NCBI RefSeq assembly: GCF_003001815.1
Contig: NZ_PVMZ01000038.1
Location: 1 to 64,000 of the forward strand
Source of the DNA: Actinoplanes italicus
GTDB lineage: Bacteria; Actinomycetota; Actinomycetes; Mycobacteriales; Micromonosporaceae
DNA: 64,000 nt
Direction of reading: 5' to 3'
Below are positions 19,509 through 27,343 of this stretch, piece after piece. Below the pieces are notes generated by a model. That model made no database searches. It was not told where the DNA came from and saw only the letters and a list, made by a program, of their open reading frames with translations. The position numbers and the translations under genes were made by a program. Every line of letters starts with the position of its first letter. Position 1 is the stretch's first letter.

Positions 19509-20980
19509 TTCACCGGTGCGGGCTCGGTGAGCCGCAGCGCGAGCGCGGGGCACACGTTGACCGCCTTGCGGGCGCCGTCCTCCAGCCAGGGCGGCAGCGG
19601 CGTGGTCGGGAAGGCCGGGAAGCCGTTGTTGTCCAGCCGGATGATCTCCGGGGCGACCGCCGAGCACAGTCCGTGCCCGTCGCACCGCGACCAGTCCAGC
19701 GCCAGCTTCCGGGCACCCTTCTCGGCCGTGTACGGCAGCGGCAGGATGCCGCGGACCGGCTTGCCGCAGCCCTCACCGTTGGCGTGCGCCCGTACGTCCT
19801 CGTGGAAGACCTCCAGCGCGGAGAGCGCGAAGCGCGACGAGCCGTCCGGGTGGCTGCACGCGCCGCGGCCCTTGACCATGCCGGCCGCCTGCCGCACCTG
19901 CTCGACCGCGTTGCCGCCGAGGGAGACCAGGGTGACCGCGCGGGCCAGGTCGGGCAGGCCGATCCGGCACGGGCCGCACTGACCCGCCGACTCACCGGCC
20001 AGGTACTGCACCACCTGGGCGACCTCGCCGACCGGGCAGGTCTTGGAGCCGATCGGGATCAGCATGCCGGCCCCGAGCGTGCCACCGACCTTGGCGAACC
20101 CCTTGCGGGAGATCATGATCGTCTTCGCCTGCTCGGCGGTGACCCACTTGCCGTGGTAACCACCGACGAGCAGGCCCGGGCCCATGTCGGCGCCGCACAT
20201 CTCCAGCACCTCCATGAGCGGGGTACCGGTGGGCGCCTCGACCACGGCCGGCGCCGACGCGGCGCCACCGACCGTGAGCATCACCGTTCCCGGCTCCTCC
20301 GGGATGCCGACCGCGTTGTACTCCCACGGGCCGAGCCGGGCCGCGATCGCCAGCTGCGAGTACGTCTCGGCGTTGGACAGCAGGGTGGGCAGTCCCATCA
20401 CGCCGTTGTCGCTGGAGCGGACCTTGCGGCCGGGCGGGATGTGCGCCTCGCCGTTGATGCCGCGGACCAGCGCGCCACCCTCACCGGAGATGAACCGGTG
20501 GGGCACCACCACGATCCGGGTCGGGCAGGGCATCTTCCGCTCGGCCAGGGCGGCGGCGAGCGAGTTCTGGCCCACGCCGTCGTCGGCGACGCCGATGACG
20601 ATCTCCTCGGCGTCCAGGGCGGCGGCGGCCAGCGCCGCGCCGTCCAGGATCAGGTGCGGGCCGCGGGTCAGGATCGCCTTGTCCTTCCACGAGGGCGGCT
20701 CGCCCTCGGTGCCGTTGACCACGATCACCGGCGGCAGGTCCTGACGGCGGCAGGAGTCGACCACCGCGCGCACCTTGCGGGCGAACGGGAAGCCGGCCCC
20801 GCCGCGTCCACGCAGCTCGATGCGGTCGGCGAGGCCGATCAGCTCACCGGAGCTGAGCGCCGCGAACCCGCCGTGCACCTCCTGGTGGGCCAGGAGGTCG
20901 AGACGGCCGTACTCGTCGAACCCGGCGGTGATCCGGGGCGTGCCGATGGCCGTGACCGGGGGTACCTGTGCCGTGCTCAA
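19505..20980 (-). CDS. NuoF-like flavin/Fe-S protein with C-terminal ferredoxin domain
   Basis: A 491-residue protein related to the NADH-binding subunit of complex I. RGRGGAGFPFARK and VVNGTEGEPPSWKDKAIL are the FMN/NADH-region motifs, followed by an SLBB-like segment and the Fe-S region. Where complex I has ESCGxCxPCR, this protein reads ESAGQCGPCRIG, so the first cluster Cys is Ala; the later Cys is in GRGACSHPDG. Residues from about 420 form a ferredoxin-like domain (CDGHGLCSAVAPE and VCPALAL) with three Cys, typical of a [3Fe-4S] ferredoxin. The start is a TTG whose bases overlap the stop of the upstream gene (TTGA), with GAGGG seven bases before it. It is probably an electron-transfer partner of the membrane cytochrome; the donor is unknown. 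Confidence 0.88.
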   Translation of the reverse strand: MSTAQVPPVTAIGTPRITAGFDEYGRLDLLAHQEVHGGFAALSSGELIGLADRIELRGRGGAGFPFARKVRAVVDSCRRQDLPPVIVVNGTEGEPPSWKDKAILTRGPHLILDGAALAAAALDAEEIVIGVADDGVGQNSLAAALAERKMPCPTRIVVVPHRFISGEGGALVRGINGEAHIPPGRKVRSSDNGVMGLPTLLSNAETYSQLAIAARLGPWEYNAVGIPEEPGTVMLTVGGAASAPAVVEAPTGTPLMEVLEMCGADMGPGLLVGGYHGKWVTAEQAKTIMISRKGFAKVGGTLGAGMLIPIGSKTCPVGEVAQVVQYLAGESAGQCGPCRIGLPDLARAVTLVSLGGNAVEQVRQAAGMVKGRGACSHPDGSSRFALSALEVFHEDVRAHANGEGCGKPVRGILPLPYTAEKGARKLALDWSRCDGHGLCSAVAPEIIRLDNNGFPAFPTTPLPPWLEDGARKAVNVCPALALRLTEPAPVK

Positions 20981-22776
20981 TTCGAGTCCCTCATGTCACC
21001 ACGGAGCTGGGAGAAGTAGCCGTCGTCGCCTTCGTCGCGACCGCGGCGCCCGCCACGGCCGCCGGGCTCGCCGCGACGGTTGCGGCGCGAGCCGCTGTCG
21101 ACCAGGGTCGGGCTGTCGTCGGCCGGGTAGCCGGCCGGTCCGTCCTCGGAGAAGTCGACGAACTCGCTGCGGCTGGGCCGCCGGGGCGGCTCCTCGTAAC
21201 GGGGCTCGTCGAACCGCTCGGCACGGGCACGCGGGGCCGGTTCCTCCTCGTAGCGGCCGCCACGGGGGCGGGGCGCCTCCTCGTACTCGTCCTCGGCACG
21301 GCGGCGGCCGCGCGGGGCCGGCTCGTCGTACTCCGGCTCGCGACGACGACCGCGCGGGGCGGGCTCGTCGTCCTCGTACCGCCGCATCCGCGCGCCGGTC
21401 GACTCCAGGTCGTCACGCCGCATCCGGGTACCGGTGGACTCCAGGTCGTCACGCCGCATCCGGGTACCGGTCGACTCGAAATCGTCACGCCGCATCCGGG
21501 TGCCCGTCGACTCCAGGTCGTCGCGGCGCATCCGGGTACCGGTCTGCTCGGCGTCGTCACGGCGACGCGGCCGCGGAGCCGGCTCGTCGTCCTCGTACCG
21601 CCGGCCACGGCCGCGGGGACCCTCGTCGTAGAGCTCCTGCGAGCGGCCACCCCGGGAGCGCGGGGCGGGCTCGTCGTCGTACCGGTAGCGCTCCTCCTCC
21701 AGGTCCCGGCGTGACATCCGGGTCTGGGTGTCGTAACGCTCGTCGTCCTCGGCGGACCGGCGCTGGCGGGGCGCCGGGGCCTCGAGTTCGGGCTGGCGGC
21801 GGCGGGGCGGGTAGTCCTCGTCCATCGCCATCGGAACGGGCGCCGGGCTGACCGGCCGGGCCGGAGCCGGGCTGACCGGACGGACGGCCGGAGGCGGGGT
21901 CGGCTGGTTCCAGGTCTGCGTCATCTGGCCCGGCTCGGCACCGGCCGGGGTGAGCAGGTCCATCGCGGGCTCGGCACGGCGCGCCGGGCGGCGGATCGGC
22001 GCCGAGGCGGTCGGCAGCAGCGTGCCGGTCTCCTGCGGCCTGACCGCGCCGACACCGGCCGGCGAGGAGAAGTCCTTACGGCGGTTGAGGCTGACCGACA
22101 GCCGGACGGCGAGACCGACGACCACGCCCAGGACGCAGACGACGTAGCTGACCGAGACCCAGGTGGCGGCGGGCCGGCCGGCGGAGAGGCCGTGGGTGAG
22201 GGCGATCGGCCACATCAGGTAGGAGATGGCGTGGATACCGCGCCACATCCACGGCTTGCCGCGGCCGATGAACTTGGCACGGGCGATGCCGGACCACATG
22301 ACCAGCACCATGATCCAGCCGGAGATGGTGCCGAATCCGACGTACAGACTGTTGGGGCCCTCGGTCAGGAACGGGACGAAGATGTCGATCAGACCGATGA
22401 AGTCCTTGGCGTACTTCGTCCAGACGTGCAGGAAGAGCGCGCTGACCGCGATGACGCCGGTGGTGCGGTGCGCGGACTGCAGCAGCACCCGCTGGCGGAT
22501 GCTGAGCACGAACCGGTCGGTGGCGACCAGGCCGACCATGATCGTGATCGACAGCGACACCAGGCTGATGACGCCCATGTAGAAATCGGCATAGGCGAAG
22601 AAGTAGTAGTACGCCACGCGACCCGGAGCGGTCATCATCGCGACGGCCCAGACGGCGGCCAGGATGCTCACGATGAGCACGAGCACCGCGGTTCTCGACG
22701 CCGGACGACTACCGGTGGATTCGACGTCGACCGCCACCCGGGGGGCGGTTGCCTTGTTGTTCTTCGAGCGGGCCAT
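20977..22776 (-). CDS. Ferric-reductase-like membrane cytochrome b with long disordered charged tail
   Basis: A 599-residue protein. Residues 28-230 hold about six membrane helices of the ferric-reductase-like (FRE/NOX) domain. His103 and His117 (QSAHRTTGV, LFLHVWTKY) and His182 and His195 (RGIHAISYL, ALTHGLSAG) have the 13-14 residue spacing of bis-heme ligands. There is no FAD/NAD(P)H domain. Instead residues 235-599 are predicted disordered, rich in Arg, Asp, Glu and Pro, with a 12-residue repeat (TGTRMRRDDLES). GAGGAG before the ATG supports the start. It is first in an overlapping operon with the NuoF-like and thioredoxin-like genes, which presumably supply or receive the electrons. Confidence 0.88.
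   Translation of the reverse strand: MARSKNNKATAPRVAVDVESTGSRPASRTAVLVLIVSILAAVWAVAMMTAPGRVAYYYFFAYADFYMGVISLVSLSITIMVGLVATDRFVLSIRQRVLLQSAHRTTGVIAVSALFLHVWTKYAKDFIGLIDIFVPFLTEGPNSLYVGFGTISGWIMVLVMWSGIARAKFIGRGKPWMWRGIHAISYLMWPIALTHGLSAGRPAATWVSVSYVVCVLGVVVGLAVRLSVSLNRRKDFSSPAGVGAVRPQETGTLLPTASAPIRRPARRAEPAMDLLTPAGAEPGQMTQTWNQPTPPPAVRPVSPAPARPVSPAPVPMAMDEDYPPRRRQPELEAPAPRQRRSAEDDERYDTQTRMSRRDLEEERYRYDDEPAPRSRGGRSQELYDEGPRGRGRRYEDDEPAPRPRRRDDAEQTGTRMRRDDLESTGTRMRRDDFESTGTRMRRDDLESTGTRMRRDDLESTGARMRRYEDDEPAPRGRRREPEYDEPAPRGRRRAEDEYEEAPRPRGGRYEEEPAPRARAERFDEPRYEEPPRRPSRSEFVDFSEDGPAGYPADDSPTLVDSGSRRNRRGEPGGRGGRRGRDEGDDGYFSQLRGDMRDSN
21381..21541 (-). repeat. 36-bp in-frame tandem repeat inside the cytochrome tail
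   Basis: Four full 36-bp units start at 21398, 21434, 21470 and 21506, with a partial unit to the left. They encode five consecutive TGxRMRR peptides separated by DDLES or DDFES. The units are nearly identical at the DNA level, so the array is probably recent and variable in copy number. Confidence 0.9.
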
Positions 22777-23158
22777 GGACTCCTCGTTTTCCTTGGTGCG
22801 GTCACGTCCCGTGGGCGGTGGGACGCCGGCGTCCGTGGGGAACGCCCCGCGCTCAAGCGCTGGTGCTGGACCCGGTCCTCGGCAGTGCTTTCCCCTGCGT
22901 GCTCCGGTCCGTGTCCTCCCCGGATTACGTGCCGGGCCCGGCTTCGGATGAACACCGCCGGAACTTTTTCGGTAGTCGCGTGGCCACGATCCGCGCAGGC
23001 CCGCTGAGCTGCGGGAATAACCGAAAGGTTGCCCGCCTAAGGAAAAAATAAGGATCCGTGGGTGGGTGACGCGGGCCACCCGGTGAACCATTCTCGCGCG
23101 CGAGGCGAACTAACTAGTGATGACGAGTCGAGGACATGCCCTGGGAAGGGGGATCGTC
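22777..23158. other. Divergent intergenic region upstream of the redox operon
   Basis: No gene is visible in these 382 bases. Near 23024-23055 there is an unusually A/T-rich patch (cctaaggaaaaaataagga) that may hold the promoter of the leftward redox operon. A small hairpin (cccgctgagctgcggg) lies just before it. A partial resemblance to an iron-regulator box was judged too weak to annotate. Confidence 0.45.
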
Positions 23159-23944
23159 ATGCGTCACCGGATCATCGCGCTCGCCGGCGCGATCGTCGCG
23201 GGCACCGCACTCAACGCGGTGGCCTGGGCGTCACCGGCCGCCGCCGAGGTTCCGGGTTTCGAGGTGCGGGTGAGCGCCCCGGAGAGGTTCACCGCGGGCC
23301 GCTCCGCCGCGACGGTGACGGCCGTGGTCACCTCGGAGAATCGCCGGTGCCGGAAGGTGCGGTGGGTCCTGCTCGTCCGCACGCCGGTCGGCGCGGATCA
23401 GCTGCGGGTCACCCGGGTCGAGGACAACGGCGAGTTCGCCACCGACACCAGCACCGAGGGTGACACCACCACGATCACCGACGAGGCCCTCGACCCCGGC
23501 ACACTGTGCCGGGGCCGCACCGTGACCGGCCGCTGGCAGATCGGCTTCGAGGGGCCGGACGGCGGTGACGTGCGGTTCGAGGCGCGCGCCTTCGACGCCG
23601 AGCAGACCCTGCTGACCACCGCCGGGGCGACGGCCACGGTCCGCGGTGAGCGCGGCGCGAGTCCGTCCGCCGAGCCGAGCGAGGAGGCCGGGGAGGACGC
23701 CGCCGAGGAGGAGGAGGCGCCCGCGGAGGAGACCGGCCCGGTGATCCCCGCGGACTCCGACGAGCCCGAGGCCGCCCTGGTCGCCGAGGAGTCGACGCTG
23801 CTCGGCCCCGGATTGATCGTCGGCGGCATCTGCGTGTTCCTCGGAGTCCTGCTGCTGGTCCGGCTGAGGGCACGGGCCCGAACCGTCCGGATCGAGGCGG
23901 AGACCCTGCCGACCGGCTTCTACCGGATGCCACCACCCCGATAG
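23159..23944 (+). CDS. Secreted type-I membrane protein, unknown function, 261 aa
   Basis: GGAAGGGGGATC precedes ATG 23159. The N-terminus is a Sec signal peptide ending in SPAAAEVPG. The mature ectodomain of about 130 residues contains two Cys (NRRCRKVRW, GTLCRGRTV) that could pair. It is followed by a strongly acidic low-complexity stretch (EEAGEDAAEEEEAPAEE), a single membrane helix (LLGPGLIVGGICVFLGVLLLV) and a short basic cytosolic tail. No LPXTG motif is present, so this is a membrane rather than a sortase anchor. I recognise no named family. It is divergent from the redox operon. Confidence 0.8.
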   Translation: MRHRIIALAGAIVAGTALNAVAWASPAAAEVPGFEVRVSAPERFTAGRSAATVTAVVTSENRRCRKVRWVLLVRTPVGADQLRVTRVEDNGEFATDTSTEGDTTTITDEALDPGTLCRGRTVTGRWQIGFEGPDGGDVRFEARAFDAEQTLLTTAGATATVRGERGASPSAEPSEEAGEDAAEEEEAPAEETGPVIPADSDEPEAALVAEESTLLGPGLIVGGICVFLGVLLLVRLRARARTVRIEAETLPTGFYRMPPPR

Positions 23945-24044
23945 GAGCACTTCGTCCGGGTGATTTAGCCGCTCAACGAGCCTTCCCCGGGTTCGTGCCG
24001 TCTAGCGTGAGGGCCCAGTGTCACCGTCCATAGGGGAGGACTCC

Positions 24045-24659
24045 GTGACCCCGCTTGCCCGACGCCCTCGCGTCAAGATCGCCTCCGCGTTCGGCGCGCT
24101 GGCCTTCGTGTCCGTCGCCGTGCCGACCGGTGTCTCGTTCGCCGGCACGGACCGCGCCCCGGCCGCGCCGGCCGCGCCCGCCGCCCGGTCCGACGCCTTC
24201 CACGGCGTCGACCCCCGGGTGCCCGCCGAGCTGAGCCCGCCCGCCGGGCACGTGCTCCACGCCGTCCTCAAGGCCAAGGGCGTCCAGATCTACGAGTGCC
24301 GCGCCGCGGCGTGGACGCTGCTGGAGCCGGCCGCCTCGCTCACCGGCGTCACCGTACATCCGGTGAAGAAGGTGTCGGCCCTGCACTTCCGCGGCCCCAG
24401 CTGGCAGTCGGACCAGGACGGCTCCCTGCTCGAGGGCGACCCGGAGGGTGTGGTCCGGGTGCCGTCCGAGCACCCGGGAAGCATCCAGCAGCTGCGGATC
24501 AAGGCGAAGCTCACCCGCGGGGACGGGGTGTTCGGCAAGGTCACCTACGTCCAGCGGCTGGACACCGTCGGCGGGGTGGCTCCGGCCGGCGCGTGTGCCC
24601 GCGGGACGACGGCGGTGCCGTACCGGGCGGTCTATCGGTTCTTCGTGGCCAAGGCCTGA
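24045..24659 (+). CDS. DUF3455 domain secreted protein
   Basis: A 204-residue exported protein of the DUF3455 family. The GTG at 24045 has GGGGAGGA five bases upstream. The signal peptide (VKIASAFGALAFVSVAVPTG) is followed by an Ala/Pro spacer. The family core then shows KAKGVQIYECRAAAWTLLEP, FRGPSWQSDQDGSLLEG, VTYVQRLDTVGGVAP and VPYRAVYRFFVAK. No enzymatic function is known for DUF3455; homologues occur in actinobacteria and fungi. Its last 28 bases overlap the 3' end of the convergent membrane-protein gene. Confidence 0.88.
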   Translation: MTPLARRPRVKIASAFGALAFVSVAVPTGVSFAGTDRAPAAPAAPAARSDAFHGVDPRVPAELSPPAGHVLHAVLKAKGVQIYECRAAAWTLLEPAASLTGVTVHPVKKVSALHFRGPSWQSDQDGSLLEGDPEGVVRVPSEHPGSIQQLRIKAKLTRGDGVFGKVTYVQRLDTVGGVAPAGACARGTTAVPYRAVYRFFVAKA

Positions 24660-25273
24660 TCGTCACCGGCCTTCACGAACTCGCGGGCGGCCTCGACCAG
24701 GCCCTCGGGGTCGTCGGCGTGGAAGCGGACCGTGGTCGCGGGCTGCCCTTTCGCCTTGCGCACCGGCAGGACCAGGGGCTCGCTGAGGCGTACATCGATG
24801 CTGGTCTGACTTGCCATGCCGAGTGAGAGCACACCGTCCTCCAGCTGGATCTGACCGCCCGGCGGCATCGAGCGGCGCCGCACCTCGATCGACGCGACCC
24901 GATCCCACGGGATGCCGGCGTCGAGGGTGAGGCTGTTGCGGATCCGCAGCCCGGCCGGGCCGACCAGGTGCGGGTGGACGACCATGCTGGCGGCCAGGCC
25001 GATCATCCAGATCAGGCCGTAGACGCCGGCGAAGAGCGCCACGTTGGCGACCGGCCGCCACGGGATCAGCAGTTCCAGGATCGGGATCTCGATGGCGGAC
25101 ACCGCGATGAACGCGATGAGGATCATCTTGACCGCCCCGATGTACCCGAACCGGCGGGTGCCCGGCGCGACCGGGACCGGGCGGCGCAGGATCCAGCGGA
25201 ACAGCGCCGCCCAGAGCCTGATCTCATAGACGACCACGAACCGGACGAGTCCCCAGACCTTCTTCACGTCCAT
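24632..25273 (-). CDS. Membrane protein with PH-like cytosolic domain, 213 aa
   Basis: This unrecognised protein begins with an amphipathic N-terminus. It has two clear hydrophobic segments (GAVKMILIAFIAVSAIEIPI and NVALFAGVYGLIWMIGLAA), with a possible third in the first 30 residues. The C-terminal half is soluble and rich in beta-strand (LRIRNSLTLDAGIPWDRVAS, TTVRFHADDPEGLVEAAREF). The pattern of a membrane pair plus a bacterial PH-like domain is common in actinobacterial proteins of unknown function. Its 3' end overlaps the DUF3455 gene by 28 bases in the opposite orientation. The ATG at 25273 has no strong ribosome-binding site. Confidence 0.75.
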   Translation of the reverse strand: MDVKKVWGLVRFVVVYEIRLWAALFRWILRRPVPVAPGTRRFGYIGAVKMILIAFIAVSAIEIPILELLIPWRPVANVALFAGVYGLIWMIGLAASMVVHPHLVGPAGLRIRNSLTLDAGIPWDRVASIEVRRRSMPPGGQIQLEDGVLSLGMASQTSIDVRLSEPLVLPVRKAKGQPATTVRFHADDPEGLVEAAREFVKAGDDQALATKNR

Positions 25274-25322
25274 GACGGTAGGTCACGATGCACCTGTATT
25301 GCAATAGCCCTGCCGGACAGCA

Positions 25323-25354
25323 CTGACGGCCGGCGCCTGCGCGCCGGCCGTCAG
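25323..25354 (-). terminator. Hairpin terminator after the cellulase gene
   Basis: A perfect 14-bp stem (ctgacggccggcgc with its complement) has the loop ctgc and lies 21 bases beyond the cellulase stop codon. There is no T-run. Confidence 0.75.
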
Positions 25355-25375
25355 GTGATTCAGTGGATCAGCTCA

Positions 25376-27136
25376 TCACAGCGCCGGGTAGGCGTTGGCC
25401 ATGAGCTGGGTGAGCTGCGCCGGGAAGAACGCACCCGAGATGGGAGCGTCGGCCAGCGCACCGGACATGCTGTTGCCGTTACGGGCGTTACCGGTGTAAG
25501 CCGGGTCGCACATCTGGTCGAAGCCCTTGCCCTCGGTGTTCGGGATGAGCTTGCTGGAGCCATCGGACTCACCCGGCGGCTTCACCCAGACGTAGGCGTC
25601 GATACCGGTGGCCGGAGCCGCGGTGGGACGCTCGCCCAGGCCGGCGCCGGCCTGGTTGCACCAGTTGCCGGCGTGGATCCGGCGGTCGATGCGCGACTCG
25701 TTGACGTAGGTGTCGACGTTGGTGCTGGTGCTGGCCGCGGTCGGACGGGCCGAGCCGCCCCAGCCGTTGCGCGAGGTGTCGATCAGCATGCCGATACCCG
25801 AGTCGAAACCGATCGAGACAAGCCGGTTACGGAAGGCCTGCGCGAAGGTCAGCTCGTCGGTGTACTGGTTCCAGTCGACCCACTTGGACTGGCGGACGCT
25901 CTGGCCACCGACCGTGGTGGTCGGCTGGACGAACGGCTCACGCAGCGCCGAGTAGTTCGCGGTGTTGGTGATGAAGCCGTGCACGTTCTTCACGTTGCCG
26001 GAGGCACGGGCGGCCTCGAGCATGATGTCGGCGGTCGGGTTGAAGTTCGAGTCCCAGCCGATCCAGCCGTGGTGCGCGGCGTCCACGTAGTTGTACGTGT
26101 TGGCGAGCGCGCCCAGCTTGTTCAGGGCGTAACCGATGCCCTGGACGTAGCCGCCGTTCGCCTTCATCGTGTCGCAGGTCGCCGTGGCTCCGGCCGCGCT
26201 GCCGACGTTGGTGACCAGGTTCGGCAGCGAGTCGATCTCGACGATGTTGATGATCCGCAGGTTCCGGTACTTCGTGTCGGCCTGGATCGCGGCGATCGGG
26301 TCGATGTACTCGGCCTTGTAGCGCGGCAGTTCGTTGGGGCCGAGCTCACCGTTGGAGGCGAGCGCCGCGCAGTCCCGGCCGGGCAGGTTGTAGATGACGA
26401 ACTGGATGTAGCCGGCACCCTGTGCCAGAGCCGCGTCCAGGTGGTCACGCACACCCATCGAGCCGTTGGAGCTGCTGCCGGAGGTGCCGTTGATGGCGGC
26501 GATCCGGTCGATCCAGACGGCGGTCGGGTTGCTGGAGATCCGGCTGCCGCCGGAGACCGACTCCGCCTTGGCCTTCCACTCCGAGTTCACGTAGCCCTTG
26601 GCGCCGGCATACGGGTTGTCGACCTTGCCGGGCGGCGGCGGAGGGTTGGAGGTGGACGGCGACGGTGAGGTCGACGTGGAGGTGGAGACGGACGCCGAGG
26701 GCGAGGGCGAACCGGTCTGGCCGTTGCAGACCGTGCCGTTGAGCGAGAACGAGGCGGGCGCGGTGTTCGTGCCCGAGTAGTTCGCGTTGAAGCCGAAGTT
26801 CGCCGTGCCGTTGGTCGCCAGCGAGGCGGCCCAGCCCGGGTTGGTGGCGGTGACGTTGGCGCCGGACTGGGTGATCGTGGAGCTCCAGCCCTGCGTGACC
26901 TGCTGGTTGCCGGGCCAGGTCCAGGTCAGGTTCCAGCCGCCGGAGATCGGGTCGCCGAGGTTGGTGACGGTGACGTTGCCGGTGAAGCCGGTGCTCCACT
27001 GGTTCACCGTGTAGTTGACGCGGCAGCCGGCGGCAGCGCTGGCGCTGGTCGCGACAGCCATGGCGCCGGTGGCGGCGACGACGCCCACGGCAGCGGCGGC
27101 GGTGAGCGCCCTGGCGCGGGTGGGGATGGGTCTCAT
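25376..27136 (-). CDS. Secreted CBM2-GH6 cellulase (cellobiohydrolase/endoglucanase)
   Basis: A 586-residue exported glycoside hydrolase. GAGGAG precedes the ATG at 27136. The signal peptide covers residues 1 to about 35. A family 2 cellulose-binding module follows (CRVNYTVNQWSTGFTGNVTV to FSLNGTVC, about 36-138) with its bracketing Cys pair and exposed Trp residues. A Ser/Thr/Pro linker leads to the GH6 domain (about 173-586), which contains VIYNLPGRDCAALASNGE with a catalytic-site Asp, IVEIDSLPN and DAAHHGWIGW. It hydrolyses beta-1,4-glucan; the exo type (1,4-beta-cellobiosidase) seems more likely from length but is not proven. A CebR/CelR-type operator sits in its promoter. Confidence 0.95.
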   Translation of the reverse strand: MRPIPTRARALTAAAAVGVVAATGAMAVATSASAAAGCRVNYTVNQWSTGFTGNVTVTNLGDPISGGWNLTWTWPGNQQVTQGWSSTITQSGANVTATNPGWAASLATNGTANFGFNANYSGTNTAPASFSLNGTVCNGQTGSPSPSASVSTSTSTSPSPSTSNPPPPPGKVDNPYAGAKGYVNSEWKAKAESVSGGSRISSNPTAVWIDRIAAINGTSGSSSNGSMGVRDHLDAALAQGAGYIQFVIYNLPGRDCAALASNGELGPNELPRYKAEYIDPIAAIQADTKYRNLRIINIVEIDSLPNLVTNVGSAAGATATCDTMKANGGYVQGIGYALNKLGALANTYNYVDAAHHGWIGWDSNFNPTADIMLEAARASGNVKNVHGFITNTANYSALREPFVQPTTTVGGQSVRQSKWVDWNQYTDELTFAQAFRNRLVSIGFDSGIGMLIDTSRNGWGGSARPTAASTSTNVDTYVNESRIDRRIHAGNWCNQAGAGLGERPTAAPATGIDAYVWVKPPGESDGSSKLIPNTEGKGFDQMCDPAYTGNARNGNSMSGALADAPISGAFFPAQLTQLMANAYPAL

Positions 27137-27223
27137 GAGGGCTCCTCGAGACGGGGGCGGCGTGGGAGCACGCCGGGGAACGGTCAGCCAACACATCGGT
27201 GGGGATCGCTGGCCGATATGGAC

Positions 27224-27252
27224 AGCATTCCATGGGAGCGCTCCCAGCGCAA
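27224..27252 (-). promoter_or_regulatory. Cellulase promoter with -35 and -10 elements
   Basis: On the minus strand TTGCGC (27247-27252) and AATGCT (27224-27229) are separated by 17 bases. The spacer contains the whole CebR-type operator, so repressor binding would block RNA polymerase directly. Confidence 0.6.
27233..27246. promoter_or_regulatory. CebR/CelR-type operator TGGGAGCGCTCCCA
   Basis: A perfect 14-bp palindrome identical to the published operator of the LacI-family cellobiose-responsive repressors CebR (Streptomyces) and CelR (Thermobifida). It lies 97 bases upstream of the cellulase ATG. It predicts induction by cellobiose. Confidence 0.9.
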
Positions 27253-27343
27253 TCATTCCGAAACAGCCGGGCAACCCGGAGTTCATTGCGCCCTCTACCA
27301 GCACGTTTTGACCGGCTGTGTCGAAGGGCGGGGCTCGAGGGCC

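Noticed and set aside
23024..23042. Partial likeness to an IdeR/DtxR iron box (TTAGG...AACCT on the minus strand) upstream of the redox operon
   Set aside because: The two half-sites are two bases too close and the centre does not match, so it is not convincing.
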